A stretch of 53,576 bases of DNA from an uncultured Blautia sp. GTDB taxonomy: Bacteria; Bacillota; Clostridia; Lachnospirales; Lachnospiraceae. Where the stretch lies: the NCBI GenBank assembly GCA_900540785.1, contig UQHF01000024.1:1-53576 (forward strand), in the 5' to 3' direction. The notes beneath the pieces were generated by a model, which worked only from the letters and a program-made list of their open reading frames with translations, was not told where the DNA came from and ran no database searches. Positions within the stretch are counted from its first letter, which is position 1; each line of letters opens with the position of its first letter. Positions 35,577 to 44,103 of the stretch are shown piece by piece. The translations under genes and the position numbers were made by a program.

Positions 35577-35641
35577 CATTTTTTTGTCAATACTTTTTTA
35601 TTCGCAAAAATATCCATGCAGAAACCTGTGGTAAATTGTAA

Positions 35642-35670
35642 TTGACAAACCTCGGGAATCGTTGTATAAA
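35642..35670 (+). promoter_or_regulatory. Promoter of the glutamate synthase-ANTAR unit
   Basis: TTGACA (35642-35647), a 17-base spacer and TATAAA (35665-35670), giving a start near 35677. It diverges from the glnA promoter about 90 bases away. Confidence 0.85.
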
Positions 35671-35683
35671 TATACGTATGAGC

Positions 35684-35744
35684 AAAGGCGTTCATTTAAA
35701 AAGCAGAGATTTTCTGCTCTTAAAATGGACGCCTTTATTTTTTT
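35684..35744 (+). terminator. Leader terminator directly after the glutamate synthase promoter
   Basis: AAAGGCGTTCATTT (35684-35697) pairs with AAATGGACGCCTTT (35723-35736), with one G-U, an inner AGCAGA/TCTGCT stem and ATTTTTTT after it. It begins only about seven bases after the predicted start, so most transcripts should stop here unless something intervenes. The inner AAAAAGCAGA is repeated at 35749-35758 beside the Shine-Dalgarno. Confidence 0.8.
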
Positions 35745-35775
35745 CATTAAAAAGCAGAAAGGAAGGTAAAAGAGA

Positions 35776-36873
35776 ATGAAAATAGAAGGTCAGGTACGTA
35801 TTCCTTCCGGCTGTGCCATTGCAGCTATGATTTCCAGAGAAGGAAGGCGAATGTCCGGGGACACTATCGTAAATGCCATGAAGCCTATGCATGACCGCTC
35901 CAATGGTCTGGGAGGCGGCTTTGCCGGTTATGGAATTTATCCGGATTATAAAGACTTTTATGCATTTCATATATTTTTTGACAGCAGAACTACCCGAAAA
36001 GAATGTGAAGCATTTTTAAAAGAGCGCTTCGAAATCGTACAGTCAGAAATTATCCCTACAAGAAAATTGCCGGAAATCACAGATGAGCCGATTATCTGGC
36101 GATACTTTGTAACACCATTAAAATCCCTTCTCACATCTATGCAGTTAGATGAAAAAGAATATGTAGTGCGCACAGTAATGAAAATCAATACGGAAATTCA
36201 TGGCGCTTATATCTTTTCCAGCGGAAAAAATATGGGGGCATTCAAAGCTGTAGGCTATCCTGAAGACATCGGTGTTTTTTATAAATTAGATGAATACAAA
36301 GGATATTCCTGGACTGCACACGGTCGTTACCCTACTAATACACCGGGCTGGTGGGGCGGTGCTCACCCTTTCACTCTTCTGGATGCCTCTGTTGTCCATA
36401 ACGGAGAAATTTCCTCCTACGACGCCAACCGACGATTCATAGAAATGTTTGGTTACAAATGTACTCTTCAAACTGATACGGAAGTTATTACTTATGTTCT
36501 GGACTATCTTCTTCGCAGACAGGGACTTACTCTTGAGGAGGCTGCCAGTGTAATCGCCGCTCCCTTTTGGAGTACTATTGCATCAAAAAATGAGCTTGAA
36601 GATCAAAAAAAGCATACCTTCTTAAGGACTATGTTTCCGAGTCTTTTAATCACCGGACCTTTCTCTATTGTGTTTGGTTTTAATGGCGGATTAATGGCAC
36701 TTAACGATCGTCTGAAGCTCCGCTCTATGGTTGTAGGCGAAAAAAATGATATTGTCTATATTGCAAGTGAAGAAACAGCCATCCGCGCTATGGCGCCGGA
36801 TGCTGAAAATATCTGGGCTCCTTCTGGCGGAGAGCCTGTTATTGTAAAAGTAAAGGAAGGTGTTTTATTATGA
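35776..36873 (+). CDS. Glutamate synthase, glutaminase subunit (archaeal-type GltB1)
   Basis: A 365-residue class II amidotransferase matching only the first domain of the large glutamate synthase subunit. PSGCAIAAM places the likely catalytic Cys at residue 13, so a short leader must be cut to expose it. Later blocks are AHGRYPTNTPGWWGGAHPF and VVHNGEISSYD. It should release ammonia from glutamine for the synthase subunit. GGAAGG precedes the ATG. The next gene starts in a four-base overlap. Confidence 0.88.
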   Translation: MKIEGQVRIPSGCAIAAMISREGRRMSGDTIVNAMKPMHDRSNGLGGGFAGYGIYPDYKDFYAFHIFFDSRTTRKECEAFLKERFEIVQSEIIPTRKLPEITDEPIIWRYFVTPLKSLLTSMQLDEKEYVVRTVMKINTEIHGAYIFSSGKNMGAFKAVGYPEDIGVFYKLDEYKGYSWTAHGRYPTNTPGWWGGAHPFTLLDASVVHNGEISSYDANRRFIEMFGYKCTLQTDTEVITYVLDYLLRRQGLTLEEAASVIAAPFWSTIASKNELEDQKKHTFLRTMFPSLLITGPFSIVFGFNGGLMALNDRLKLRSMVVGEKNDIVYIASEETAIRAMAPDAENIWAPSGGEPVIVKVKEGVLL

Positions 36874-38378
36874 GCATTGAATTTATCTATCCTGAATTTG
36901 AAGTAGTCCGCAATGAAAGCCGATGCATTTCCTGTCGTATCTGCCAGCAGCAATGTGCGAATGGAGTGCACTTTTACAATATTGAAACAAAGCAAATGGA
37001 CTGTAACGAAAGCAAATGCGTCAACTGCCACCGATGTGTTTCCTTCTGCCCTACAAGAGCCTTAAAAATAGTAAAAAGCGACTGCTCTTTCCGCGAAAAT
37101 GCCAACTGGTCAGAAACTACTATGAAGGAAATCTACAAACAGGCCAACAGCGGTGGTGTTTTGCTTTCTTCTATGGGAAATCCCAATCCTCTTCCGGTTT
37201 ACTGGGACCGCATCTTAATCAATGCCTCTCAGGTAACCAACCCTCCTATCGACCCTTTGAGAGAACCTATGGAAACCAGAGTTTATCTTGGAAAAAAGTC
37301 TGAGAAGATACGCCGTCTTCCTGACGGAACTTTGGACTGCGAGCTTCCTCCCCAGTTGGAACTGTCTATGCCGGTAATGTTCTCGGCTATGAGTTATGGC
37401 TCCATCAGCTATAATGCGCATAAATCTCTTGCACTTGCTGCTAAAGAACTGGGCATTCTTTATAATACCGGAGAAGGCGGACTTCATGAAGATTTTTATT
37501 GTTATGGTGAAAATACAATCGTTCAGGTAGCATCCGGACGTTTTGGTGTCCATGAAAAGTATTTAAAAGCAGGAGCCGGTATTGAAATCAAAATGGGCCA
37601 GGGAGCGAAACCGGGAATTGGAGGACATCTTCCCGGAACAAAAATTATAGGAGACGTATCACGCACCAGAATGATTCCCGAAGGCTCTGATGCCATCTCA
37701 CCAGCACCTCACCATGATATTTATTCTATTGAAGATTTGAGACAGCTCGTCTACTCTTTGAAAGAAGCAACCGAATATAAAAAACCGGTTATTGTAAAAG
37801 TAGCTGCTGTCCACAACATTGCGGCTATAGCCAGCGGAATTGCCAGAAGCGGTGCAGACATTATCGCTATCGACGGATTTCGGGGTGGCACAGGCGCAGC
37901 TCCCACCAGAATCCGGGACAATGTAGGAATTCCTGTTGAAATTGCTTTAGCCGCAGTTGATCAGCGTCTTCGCGACGAGGGAATCCGGAATAACGTTTCT
38001 ATTGTTGTAGGAGGCAGTATCCGAAATTCTGCCGACGTAATAAAAGCCATTGCTCTTGGTGCAGACGCCTGTTATATCGCCACCGCCGCTCTTCTTGCCT
38101 TAGGCTGCCATCTCTGCCGCACCTGCCAAAGCGGCAAATGTAACTGGGGAATCGCAACGCAGCGTCCTGAGCTTGTAAAAAGACTGAATCCGGAAACAGG
38201 AAGTCAGCGTCTCATAAATCTGATGAACGCATGGAATCATGAAATCAAAGAATTAATGGGCGGTATGGGAATTAACTCCATAGAAGCTTTACGTGGAAAC
38301 CGTCTGATGCTGCGCGGTATCGGATTAACGGAAAAAGAACTTGAAATACTTGGTATCTCTCATGCAGGGGAATGCTGA
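36870..38378 (+). CDS. Glutamate synthase, FMN/iron-sulfur subunit (archaeal-type GltB2)
   Basis: A 502-residue synthase domain. Two ferredoxin-type clusters lie at the N-terminus (CISCRICQQQC and CVNCHRCVSFCP), followed by the FMN barrel with VMFSAMSYGSIS, GEGGLHEDFY, GQGAKPGIGGHLPG, IDGFRGGTGAAPTRI and a late 3Fe-4S-like cysteine group CHLCRTCQSGKCNWG. It reduces 2-oxoglutarate plus ammonia to two glutamates. The built-in ferredoxin suggests electrons come from ferredoxin; no GltD-like NADPH subunit is nearby. Confidence 0.9.
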   Translation: MSIEFIYPEFEVVRNESRCISCRICQQQCANGVHFYNIETKQMDCNESKCVNCHRCVSFCPTRALKIVKSDCSFRENANWSETTMKEIYKQANSGGVLLSSMGNPNPLPVYWDRILINASQVTNPPIDPLREPMETRVYLGKKSEKIRRLPDGTLDCELPPQLELSMPVMFSAMSYGSISYNAHKSLALAAKELGILYNTGEGGLHEDFYCYGENTIVQVASGRFGVHEKYLKAGAGIEIKMGQGAKPGIGGHLPGTKIIGDVSRTRMIPEGSDAISPAPHHDIYSIEDLRQLVYSLKEATEYKKPVIVKVAAVHNIAAIASGIARSGADIIAIDGFRGGTGAAPTRIRDNVGIPVEIALAAVDQRLRDEGIRNNVSIVVGGSIRNSADVIKAIALGADACYIATAALLALGCHLCRTCQSGKCNWGIATQRPELVKRLNPETGSQRLINLMNAWNHEIKELMGGMGINSIEALRGNRLMLRGIGLTEKELEILGISHAGEC

Positions 38379-38413
38379 AAAATGTAAACAATTAATCGGA
38401 GGTGTGGTATAAT

Positions 38414-39136
38414 ATGAAAATCATTAATGCTGCAAACTTAAGCTACAGAGTGCTGAATGAAACACTGCGCGGAACAGACGATGATTGTACTATTGAAGGC
38501 TGCTGTGGTCAGCGGTTTATTGCTGCCGGTATGTCTGATAAAAATATTACTGTCAATGGAATTCCCGGAAACGCACTGGGCGCCTATTTAAACAATGCAA
38601 CTATTACCGTAAAATCTAATGCTCAGGACGCAGTAGGAGACACTATGAATGAGGGAAAAATCCTGATTTACGGCAACATCGGTGACGCTGCGGGATATGC
38701 CATGCGCGGCGGAAAAATCTACATACAGGGAAATGCAGGCTATCGTGCCGGGATTCATATGAAAGCATATAAAGAAAAAAGTCCTGTTATGATTATCGGC
38801 GGTCATGCCGGAAGTTTTCTTGGCGAATATCAGGCCGGTGGAACTATTATCGTCCTTGGATTTCACGAAAATAACAGACAGATTGTAGGTAATTTCCCGT
38901 GCACCGGAATGCACGGCGGTAAAATGTATCTGCGTGGCAAATGTGAAAATATCCGTTTTCCTGAGCAGGTAACTGCAAGACATGCAGCCCCGGAGGATTT
39001 AGATGAAATCCGCGAATATCTGTCTGAATACTGCGCTGACTTCGGATACTCTATGGAAGAACTTTTATCTGCTCCTTTTACAGTCATTACACCGGACAGT
39101 AAAAATCCTTATAAGCAGATGTATGTAGCAAATTAA
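38414..39136 (+). CDS. Glutamate synthase, GXGXG subunit (archaeal-type GltB3)
   Basis: A 240-residue right-handed beta-helix corresponding to the C-terminal domain of glutamate synthase. Repeats such as GNALGAYLNNATITVKSNAQD, GNIGDAAGYAMRGGKIYI and GHAGSFLGEYQAGGTIIVLG show the turn pattern. It is structural and links the two active domains. The ATG at 38414 is preferred over a GTG at 38402 that overlaps GGAGG. Confidence 0.9.
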   Translation: MKIINAANLSYRVLNETLRGTDDDCTIEGCCGQRFIAAGMSDKNITVNGIPGNALGAYLNNATITVKSNAQDAVGDTMNEGKILIYGNIGDAAGYAMRGGKIYIQGNAGYRAGIHMKAYKEKSPVMIIGGHAGSFLGEYQAGGTIIVLGFHENNRQIVGNFPCTGMHGGKMYLRGKCENIRFPEQVTARHAAPEDLDEIREYLSEYCADFGYSMEELLSAPFTVITPDSKNPYKQMYVAN

Positions 39137-39154
39137 AGGAAAGTAGGTAGACTT

Positions 39155-40366
39155 ATGAAGTATTCTAAAGAAGAGGTAATGCAATATGTTCGGGAAGAAG
39201 ATGTAAAATTCATCCGTCTTGCCTTTTGTGATGTATTTGGCAAACAAAAAAATATATCCATCATGCCTGATGAGCTTCCGCGTGCTTTTGAATTCGGAAT
39301 CGCCATTGATGCATCTGCCATAGCCGGCTTCAGTGATGAAGAACATTCTGATCTTTTTCTCCACCCGGATGCAGACACACTTATGCCTCTGCCGTGGAGA
39401 CCGGAGCATGGCAGTGTAGTACGGATGTTTTGCGACATCACTTATCCTGATGGAAAAATATTTGAATGTGATACCCGCTCAATTTTAAAAAAAGCAATTC
39501 AGGATGCCGGGAATTCAGGATTCCGATTCTTCTTTGGTGCAGAACAAGAATTTTACCTTTTTACCCTTGATGATAATGGAAAGCCTACCGGAGTCCCCTA
39601 TGATAACGCAGGCTATATGGATATTGCCCCGGAAGACCGGGGAGAAAATATTCGCCGGGAGATATGCCTGACTCTGGAACAAATGGGAATACAGCCTGAG
39701 AGCTCTCACCACGAAGAAGGACCCGGACAAAACGAAATTGATTTTCGCTATTCCGATCCACTGACTGCTGCCGATAATGCCATGACATTCCAAACTGTTG
39801 TAAAAACTGTTGCCGGGCGTAACGGTCTTTTCGCTGATTTCAGTCCAAAACCTCTGAAAGACAAACCAGGAAACGGATTTCACATCAATATTTCTGTAAA
39901 AGCATCTGATAATAAAAACTATATGGATTATGTAATTTCTTCTATTCTGGATAAAATTTCAGATATGACTGTATTTTTAAATCCATCAGAAAATTCTTAT
40001 CAGCGCCTTGGCAGTAATAAAGCTCCAAAATATATTTCCTGGTCAGAAGAAAACCGATCACAGCTTATCCGGGTTCCTGCTGCTGTCGGCATATATCAAC
40101 GTGTAGAACTGCGTTCTCCGGACCCATCTTCAAATGCATACCTGGCTTTTGCCTTGTTGATTTATGCAATTATGGACGGCATTCAAAATAAAGTGGAGCT
40201 CCCACCCCCTTCTAATATAAACTTGTATAAAGCTGATGCTGCCACCCTGGCAAAATTCAGACAACTTCCCTGTGATTTCAAATCCGCATATGCTTTAGCC
40301 GCAAACAGTCCGTTTGTAAAAGAGCATATACCAGATGCCATATTAAATATTTATGGCAATAAATAG
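39155..40366 (+). CDS. Short type I glutamine synthetase-like enzyme
   Basis: A 403-residue GSI-fold protein, 40-70 residues shorter than GlnA type I. It keeps FFFGAEQEFYLF, SSHHEEGPGQNEIDF, GNGFHINIS, NSYQRLGSNKAP, IRVPA and ELRSPDPSSNAYLAFALL, so the active site looks largely intact. The C-terminal segment that holds the adenylylation site in enteric GlnA is missing. It may be a second glutamine synthetase or a related gamma-glutamyl ligase. Its place between glutamate synthase and the ANTAR gene favours glutamine synthesis. Confidence 0.8.
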   Translation: MKYSKEEVMQYVREEDVKFIRLAFCDVFGKQKNISIMPDELPRAFEFGIAIDASAIAGFSDEEHSDLFLHPDADTLMPLPWRPEHGSVVRMFCDITYPDGKIFECDTRSILKKAIQDAGNSGFRFFFGAEQEFYLFTLDDNGKPTGVPYDNAGYMDIAPEDRGENIRREICLTLEQMGIQPESSHHEEGPGQNEIDFRYSDPLTAADNAMTFQTVVKTVAGRNGLFADFSPKPLKDKPGNGFHINISVKASDNKNYMDYVISSILDKISDMTVFLNPSENSYQRLGSNKAPKYISWSEENRSQLIRVPAAVGIYQRVELRSPDPSSNAYLAFALLIYAIMDGIQNKVELPPPSNINLYKADAATLAKFRQLPCDFKSAYALAANSPFVKEHIPDAILNIYGNK

Positions 40367-40392
40367 TTAACTAATGAGGAAGGAGGGGGCAA

Positions 40393-40977
40393 ATGAGTTT
40401 AAAAGAACGATTTTACAGCATACTCATCGTGTCCGCAACAGATAGTTTCACCTCTGCCTTGACTGACCTGGTTTGTGAAACGAGATACCGTCCCGTTCAC
40501 AATGTTACAAGCATCAGTGCCGCCAAACGAATACTGGCTGAAAAAACTTTTGATTTTATTATTATCAACTCACCTCTATATGATGATGCAGGTATTCGTT
40601 TTGCTATTGATATATGCACCGCAAAATCATCTGCCGTGCTGCTTTTATTAAAAAATGATATTCATGCTGATGTCCACGATAAAGTTGTTGAATATGGCAT
40701 CTTTACTCTGTCAAAGCCCGTCTCAAAACCTACGATGCTGTACGCACTTAACTGGATGGAAAGCGCCAGAGAAAGACTTAGACAATTAGAGAAAAAAACA
40801 CTGTCCATTGAAGAAAAAATGCTCGAAATCCGTTTAGTCAACAAAGCAAAATGGTTTTTGATCACCGAACTCTCCATGAGCGAACCTGACGCTCATCATT
40901 ATATAGAAAAGCAGGCAATGAATCGCTGTATTACAAAACGAGTCATTGCCGAAGAAATTATTAAAACCTATACCTGA
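40393..40977 (+). CDS. ANTAR-domain RNA-binding antiterminator with pseudo-receiver
   Basis: A 194-residue protein. Residues 1-125 fold like a receiver but lack its key acids: the N-terminal Asp pair reads Ser-Ala (LIVSATD), and the phospho-acceptor position is Asn59 (IIINSPLYDDAG). The Lys in LSKP remains. After a coiled linker, residues 130-194 are an ANTAR domain (LVNKAKWFLITELSMSEPDAHHYIEKQAMNRC). ANTAR proteins bind paired hexaloop hairpins and stop terminators forming. Without the Asp this one must be controlled another way, for example by a partner such as PII. GGAGGGGG precedes the ATG. Confidence 0.88.
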   Translation: MSLKERFYSILIVSATDSFTSALTDLVCETRYRPVHNVTSISAAKRILAEKTFDFIIINSPLYDDAGIRFAIDICTAKSSAVLLLLKNDIHADVHDKVVEYGIFTLSKPVSKPTMLYALNWMESARERLRQLEKKTLSIEEKMLEIRLVNKAKWFLITELSMSEPDAHHYIEKQAMNRCITKRVIAEEIIKTYT

Positions 40978-40984
40978 TTTCTTT

Positions 40985-41008
40985 AATATGTCAATTGTGT
41001 GACATATT
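40985..41008 (+). promoter_or_regulatory. Hexaloop hairpin (A1/G4) just after the ANTAR gene
   Basis: AATATGTCA (40985-40993) and TGACATATT (41000-41008) form a perfect 9-bp stem with loop ATTGTG, which has A at position 1 and G at position 4, the pattern of ANTAR target loops. It lies eight bases after the stop codon. Only one hairpin, not the usual pair, matches. Confidence 0.5.
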
Positions 41009-41020
41009 CTTATTTAAAAT

Positions 41021-41057
41021 AACTGCGGCAGTCAGATTCTGACCACCGCAGTTGTTT
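41021..41057 (+). terminator. Terminator of the glutamate synthase-ANTAR unit
   Basis: AACTGCGG and CCGCAGTT form the outer stem, with GTCAG/CTGAC inside, then GTTTT. It separates this unit from the convergent phosphatase gene. Confidence 0.8.
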
Positions 41058-41662
41058 TAATATACTTTATCTTCCTGAAGAAATTTTGCTTTTCCGTCCT
41101 TTACTTCCACAATGTTCACACTGCAGTTGGGAGGAACCTTTCCATGCCAAAAATTTTCTTTATCACAATATACATTCTGCAAAAGTGCCCGCACTGCACA
41201 GCCATGAGAAGAAATAAGAACTGTTTTATCAGAAAGCTCTTCCCTTCCTGTAATATCCTTCCAAAAGGCCTCTGTCCGTTTTAAAATATCTTCTATATTT
41301 TCCCCGTTTTCCGGACGTTTGTATTCCAGAGGGCGGTGGAAGAATATTTCCATCTGCTGATGAGAAATATTTCCTGCCTCATCTTTAAACTGTGTGCCCT
41401 CCAGAGCTCCGAAATCAATTTCCTGAATTCTCTCGTCTGTTATCACAGGAATTTTTCTGTCTCCCAGAATGTACTCCGCCGTCTGCACTGCTCTTTTTAA
41501 AGGACTGGAAAAACAGAGGTCAAAGGGCACATTCTGTAAGGCTTCCCCTGTTTTTTTTGCAAGACGGACTCCCTCCTCTGCAAGAGGAATGTCCGCCCTT
41601 CCCTGTACTTTTCTGAGACGGTTCCACGCAGTCACTCCGTGGCGCACTACATAAAGCAGCAT
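41057..41662 (-). CDS. Histidine phosphatase family protein
   Basis: A 201-residue phosphoglycerate-mutase-like phosphatase. The catalytic RHG is in YVVRHGVTAWN, with CFSSPLKRAVQTAE and a late SSHGCAVRALL His. Substrates vary widely in this family (sugar phosphates, alpha-ribazole phosphate); none can be assigned. Its start overlaps the pheT stop (TAATG), so it is translated with pheT. Confidence 0.88.
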   Translation of the reverse strand: MLLYVVRHGVTAWNRLRKVQGRADIPLAEEGVRLAKKTGEALQNVPFDLCFSSPLKRAVQTAEYILGDRKIPVITDERIQEIDFGALEGTQFKDEAGNISHQQMEIFFHRPLEYKRPENGENIEDILKRTEAFWKDITGREELSDKTVLISSHGCAVRALLQNVYCDKENFWHGKVPPNCSVNIVEVKDGKAKFLQEDKVY

Positions 41663-44079
41663 TAGCTTCTCAGCTCGATTCCAAGACCTGTAAGACCGTT
41701 TAAGATTTTTTTCATCACTGCATTAATCTCACTCTCCTCCAGAGTCTTATCATGGTTACGGAAGACAACGGAGTAAGCCATAGATTTATAGCCTTCTTTA
41801 ATCTGGCTTCCCTCATAAATATCGAAAAGCTCATAGCTTTCCAAAATCTTTCCGCCTCTCTGCTCAAGTACTTCCTCAATCTGTCCTGCAAGCACTTCTC
41901 TTGGAACAACAAGACTTAAATCACGTGTCACAGCCGGATATTTTGCAATACCCGTGAACTTGTGAGCAAAGCCTGCAAATTCCAGAACAGCAAGAATATC
42001 AATCACTGCAATATATGCTTTATCACCGATTCCGTAATTATCCGCAACAGCAGGGTGTACTTCTCCAAGATATCCAATTACCTTGCCGCCATAGCACATA
42101 TTTGCCTGTCTTCCCGGATGAAGATATGTTTTTCCTGCCTTCGGATCATATGTCACACGCTCTTTCATTCCGATTTTCTCGAAAAATTCTTCACATACGC
42201 CCTTCATATCAAAGAAATCGCCTGCTCCGTACATTCCTAAAGTAAAGTGCATTCTCTCCTCCGGAAGCTCTGTAAGAGGAAGAGATTTCGGAAGATATAC
42301 ATTTCCAAGCTCGTAGAGACGAACGTCTTTATTTCTTCTATTGTAGTTTGTTGCAAGAGAAGTCAGCATACCGTTAATGGTAGTAGTACGCATAATACTG
42401 TAATCCTCTCCAAGAGGATTGCTGATGGTAATTGCATTTCTGAGAGCATCTCCCTCCGGAATTAAAAGCTTGTCAAACACCTTCGGACTTTCAAAGGAAT
42501 ACGTCATTCCCTCAGAAAAGCCACAATATTCTGCCATATCTCTTGCAATCTGCTCAATACGAAGTTTAAATGGAAGTTTACCTGTTGTTGCCTCACCTGT
42601 CGGAAGGGTAGTCGGAATCTTGTCATATCCGTAAAATCTTACGACTTCCTCTGCCACATCTGCCATACAGTGAATATCCTGACGGAAGGTAGGCGCTACG
42701 ATTTCATTTGTGCTTTCGTCATACGCAAGCTCTACACGGGCAAGATAACCAAGCATCTCTTCTTCTGTAAGCTCTGTTCCTAAAAGCGCATTGATTCTTT
42801 CCGGTTCGAATGGAACGCGCACCGGCTCTCTCGTCTCGCTGCATACATCTACCATGCCGCCTACAACTTCTCCGGCTCCAAGTTCTTCCATAAGCTGGCA
42901 TGCTCTGTCAATGGCTGCCTGTGCATTATTTGGATCAAGACCTTTTTCAAATTTTCCGGAAGCATCTGTACGAAGACCGATTTTCTTGGAAGACAGACGG
43001 ATATTTGTTCCGTTAAAGCAGGCTGCCTCGAAAAGAACGGTGTGTACCTCATCTGTAATCATAGAGTTTTCTCCACCCATGATTCCTGCAATACCTACCG
43101 GCTTTTTGCCGTCACAAATCATAAGAACAGAATCGTCCATCTCTCTTTCCTGACCGTCAAGTGTAACAAATTTCTCACCCTTTGCAGCGCGGCGTACAAC
43201 AATTTCTTTTCCTTCAATATGGTCAAGATCATATGCGTGCATTGGCTGACCATACTCTTCCATAACATAATTTGTAATATCTACCAGATTGTTAATTGGA
43301 CGAATGCCGTTTTTCGCAAGGTATCTCTGCATCCATTTTGGAGACGGTCCGATTTTTACATTTTTTACAACTCTTGCACAGTAACGTGTGCAAAGTTCCG
43401 GATCCTCTACTGTAACCTTAATATAATCTGAAGCATTTTCATCGTTTCCTGTTTCCTTTACTTCCGGAGGGCAGAATTTCTTATTGAAAGTAGCGGCTGC
43501 CTCTCTTGCGATTCCGAGAACTCCGTAACAGTCTACACGATTGGAAGTAATTTCGTATTCAATCACTGCGTCGTCAAGGTCAAGAGCCTTCACTGCGCTC
43601 TCTCCCACAACTGCATCTTCAGGGAAAATATAAATTCCGTATTCCGGAGCCTCCGGGTACATTTCCCTTGTACTTCCCAGCTCTTCAATCGAGCACATCA
43701 TGCCGTAGGAATCGATTCCTCTTAATTTTCCTTTTTTGATTTTCACACCACCGGGAGTCGGTTTTCCATCGTGACCTCCTGCCACACGGCCTCCGTCAAG
43801 GACAACAGGAACTTTATCTCCCTCTTTTACATTAGGAGCGCCTGTCACAATCTGAACAGTTTCATTTCCTACATTTACCTGACAGATAATAAGTTTATCC
43901 GCATCCGGGTGACGCTCGATTTTTTCAATCTGTCCTATCACAATTTTTTCAAGGTCTTCGTCAAGCTGTACATATCCTTCTACTTTTGTACCGGACAGTG
44001 TCATTGCATCTGTATACTCCTGAGCTGTCACATCAAGCTCCGGAACGTATTTTTTAATCCATGATAATGAAGTATTCAT
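41662..44079 (-). CDS. pheT: Phenylalanyl-tRNA synthetase beta subunit
   Basis: An 805-residue beta subunit. It has the N-terminal OB-fold tRNA-binding domain (KIVIGQIEKIERHPDADKLIICQVNVG), the B3/B4 editing region, and a C-terminal anticodon-recognising domain with YPAVTRDLSLVVP and an FDX-ACB end. It works as an alpha2beta2 enzyme with PheS directly upstream, and is under the same T-box. Confidence 0.97.
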   Translation of the reverse strand: MNTSLSWIKKYVPELDVTAQEYTDAMTLSGTKVEGYVQLDEDLEKIVIGQIEKIERHPDADKLIICQVNVGNETVQIVTGAPNVKEGDKVPVVLDGGRVAGGHDGKPTPGGVKIKKGKLRGIDSYGMMCSIEELGSTREMYPEAPEYGIYIFPEDAVVGESAVKALDLDDAVIEYEITSNRVDCYGVLGIAREAAATFNKKFCPPEVKETGNDENASDYIKVTVEDPELCTRYCARVVKNVKIGPSPKWMQRYLAKNGIRPINNLVDITNYVMEEYGQPMHAYDLDHIEGKEIVVRRAAKGEKFVTLDGQEREMDDSVLMICDGKKPVGIAGIMGGENSMITDEVHTVLFEAACFNGTNIRLSSKKIGLRTDASGKFEKGLDPNNAQAAIDRACQLMEELGAGEVVGGMVDVCSETREPVRVPFEPERINALLGTELTEEEMLGYLARVELAYDESTNEIVAPTFRQDIHCMADVAEEVVRFYGYDKIPTTLPTGEATTGKLPFKLRIEQIARDMAEYCGFSEGMTYSFESPKVFDKLLIPEGDALRNAITISNPLGEDYSIMRTTTINGMLTSLATNYNRRNKDVRLYELGNVYLPKSLPLTELPEERMHFTLGMYGAGDFFDMKGVCEEFFEKIGMKERVTYDPKAGKTYLHPGRQANMCYGGKVIGYLGEVHPAVADNYGIGDKAYIAVIDILAVLEFAGFAHKFTGIAKYPAVTRDLSLVVPREVLAGQIEEVLEQRGGKILESYELFDIYEGSQIKEGYKSMAYSVVFRNHDKTLEESEINAVMKKILNGLTGLGIELRS

Positions 44080-44103
44080 TTTCCCAATTCCTTCCGTTAA
44101 TTA

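Noticed and set aside
35684..35740. Glutamine riboswitch in front of glutamate synthase
   Set aside because: A CGTTCA-like start is present, but the conserved GGAAGTAGG part of that riboswitch is missing; a plain terminator explains the hairpin.
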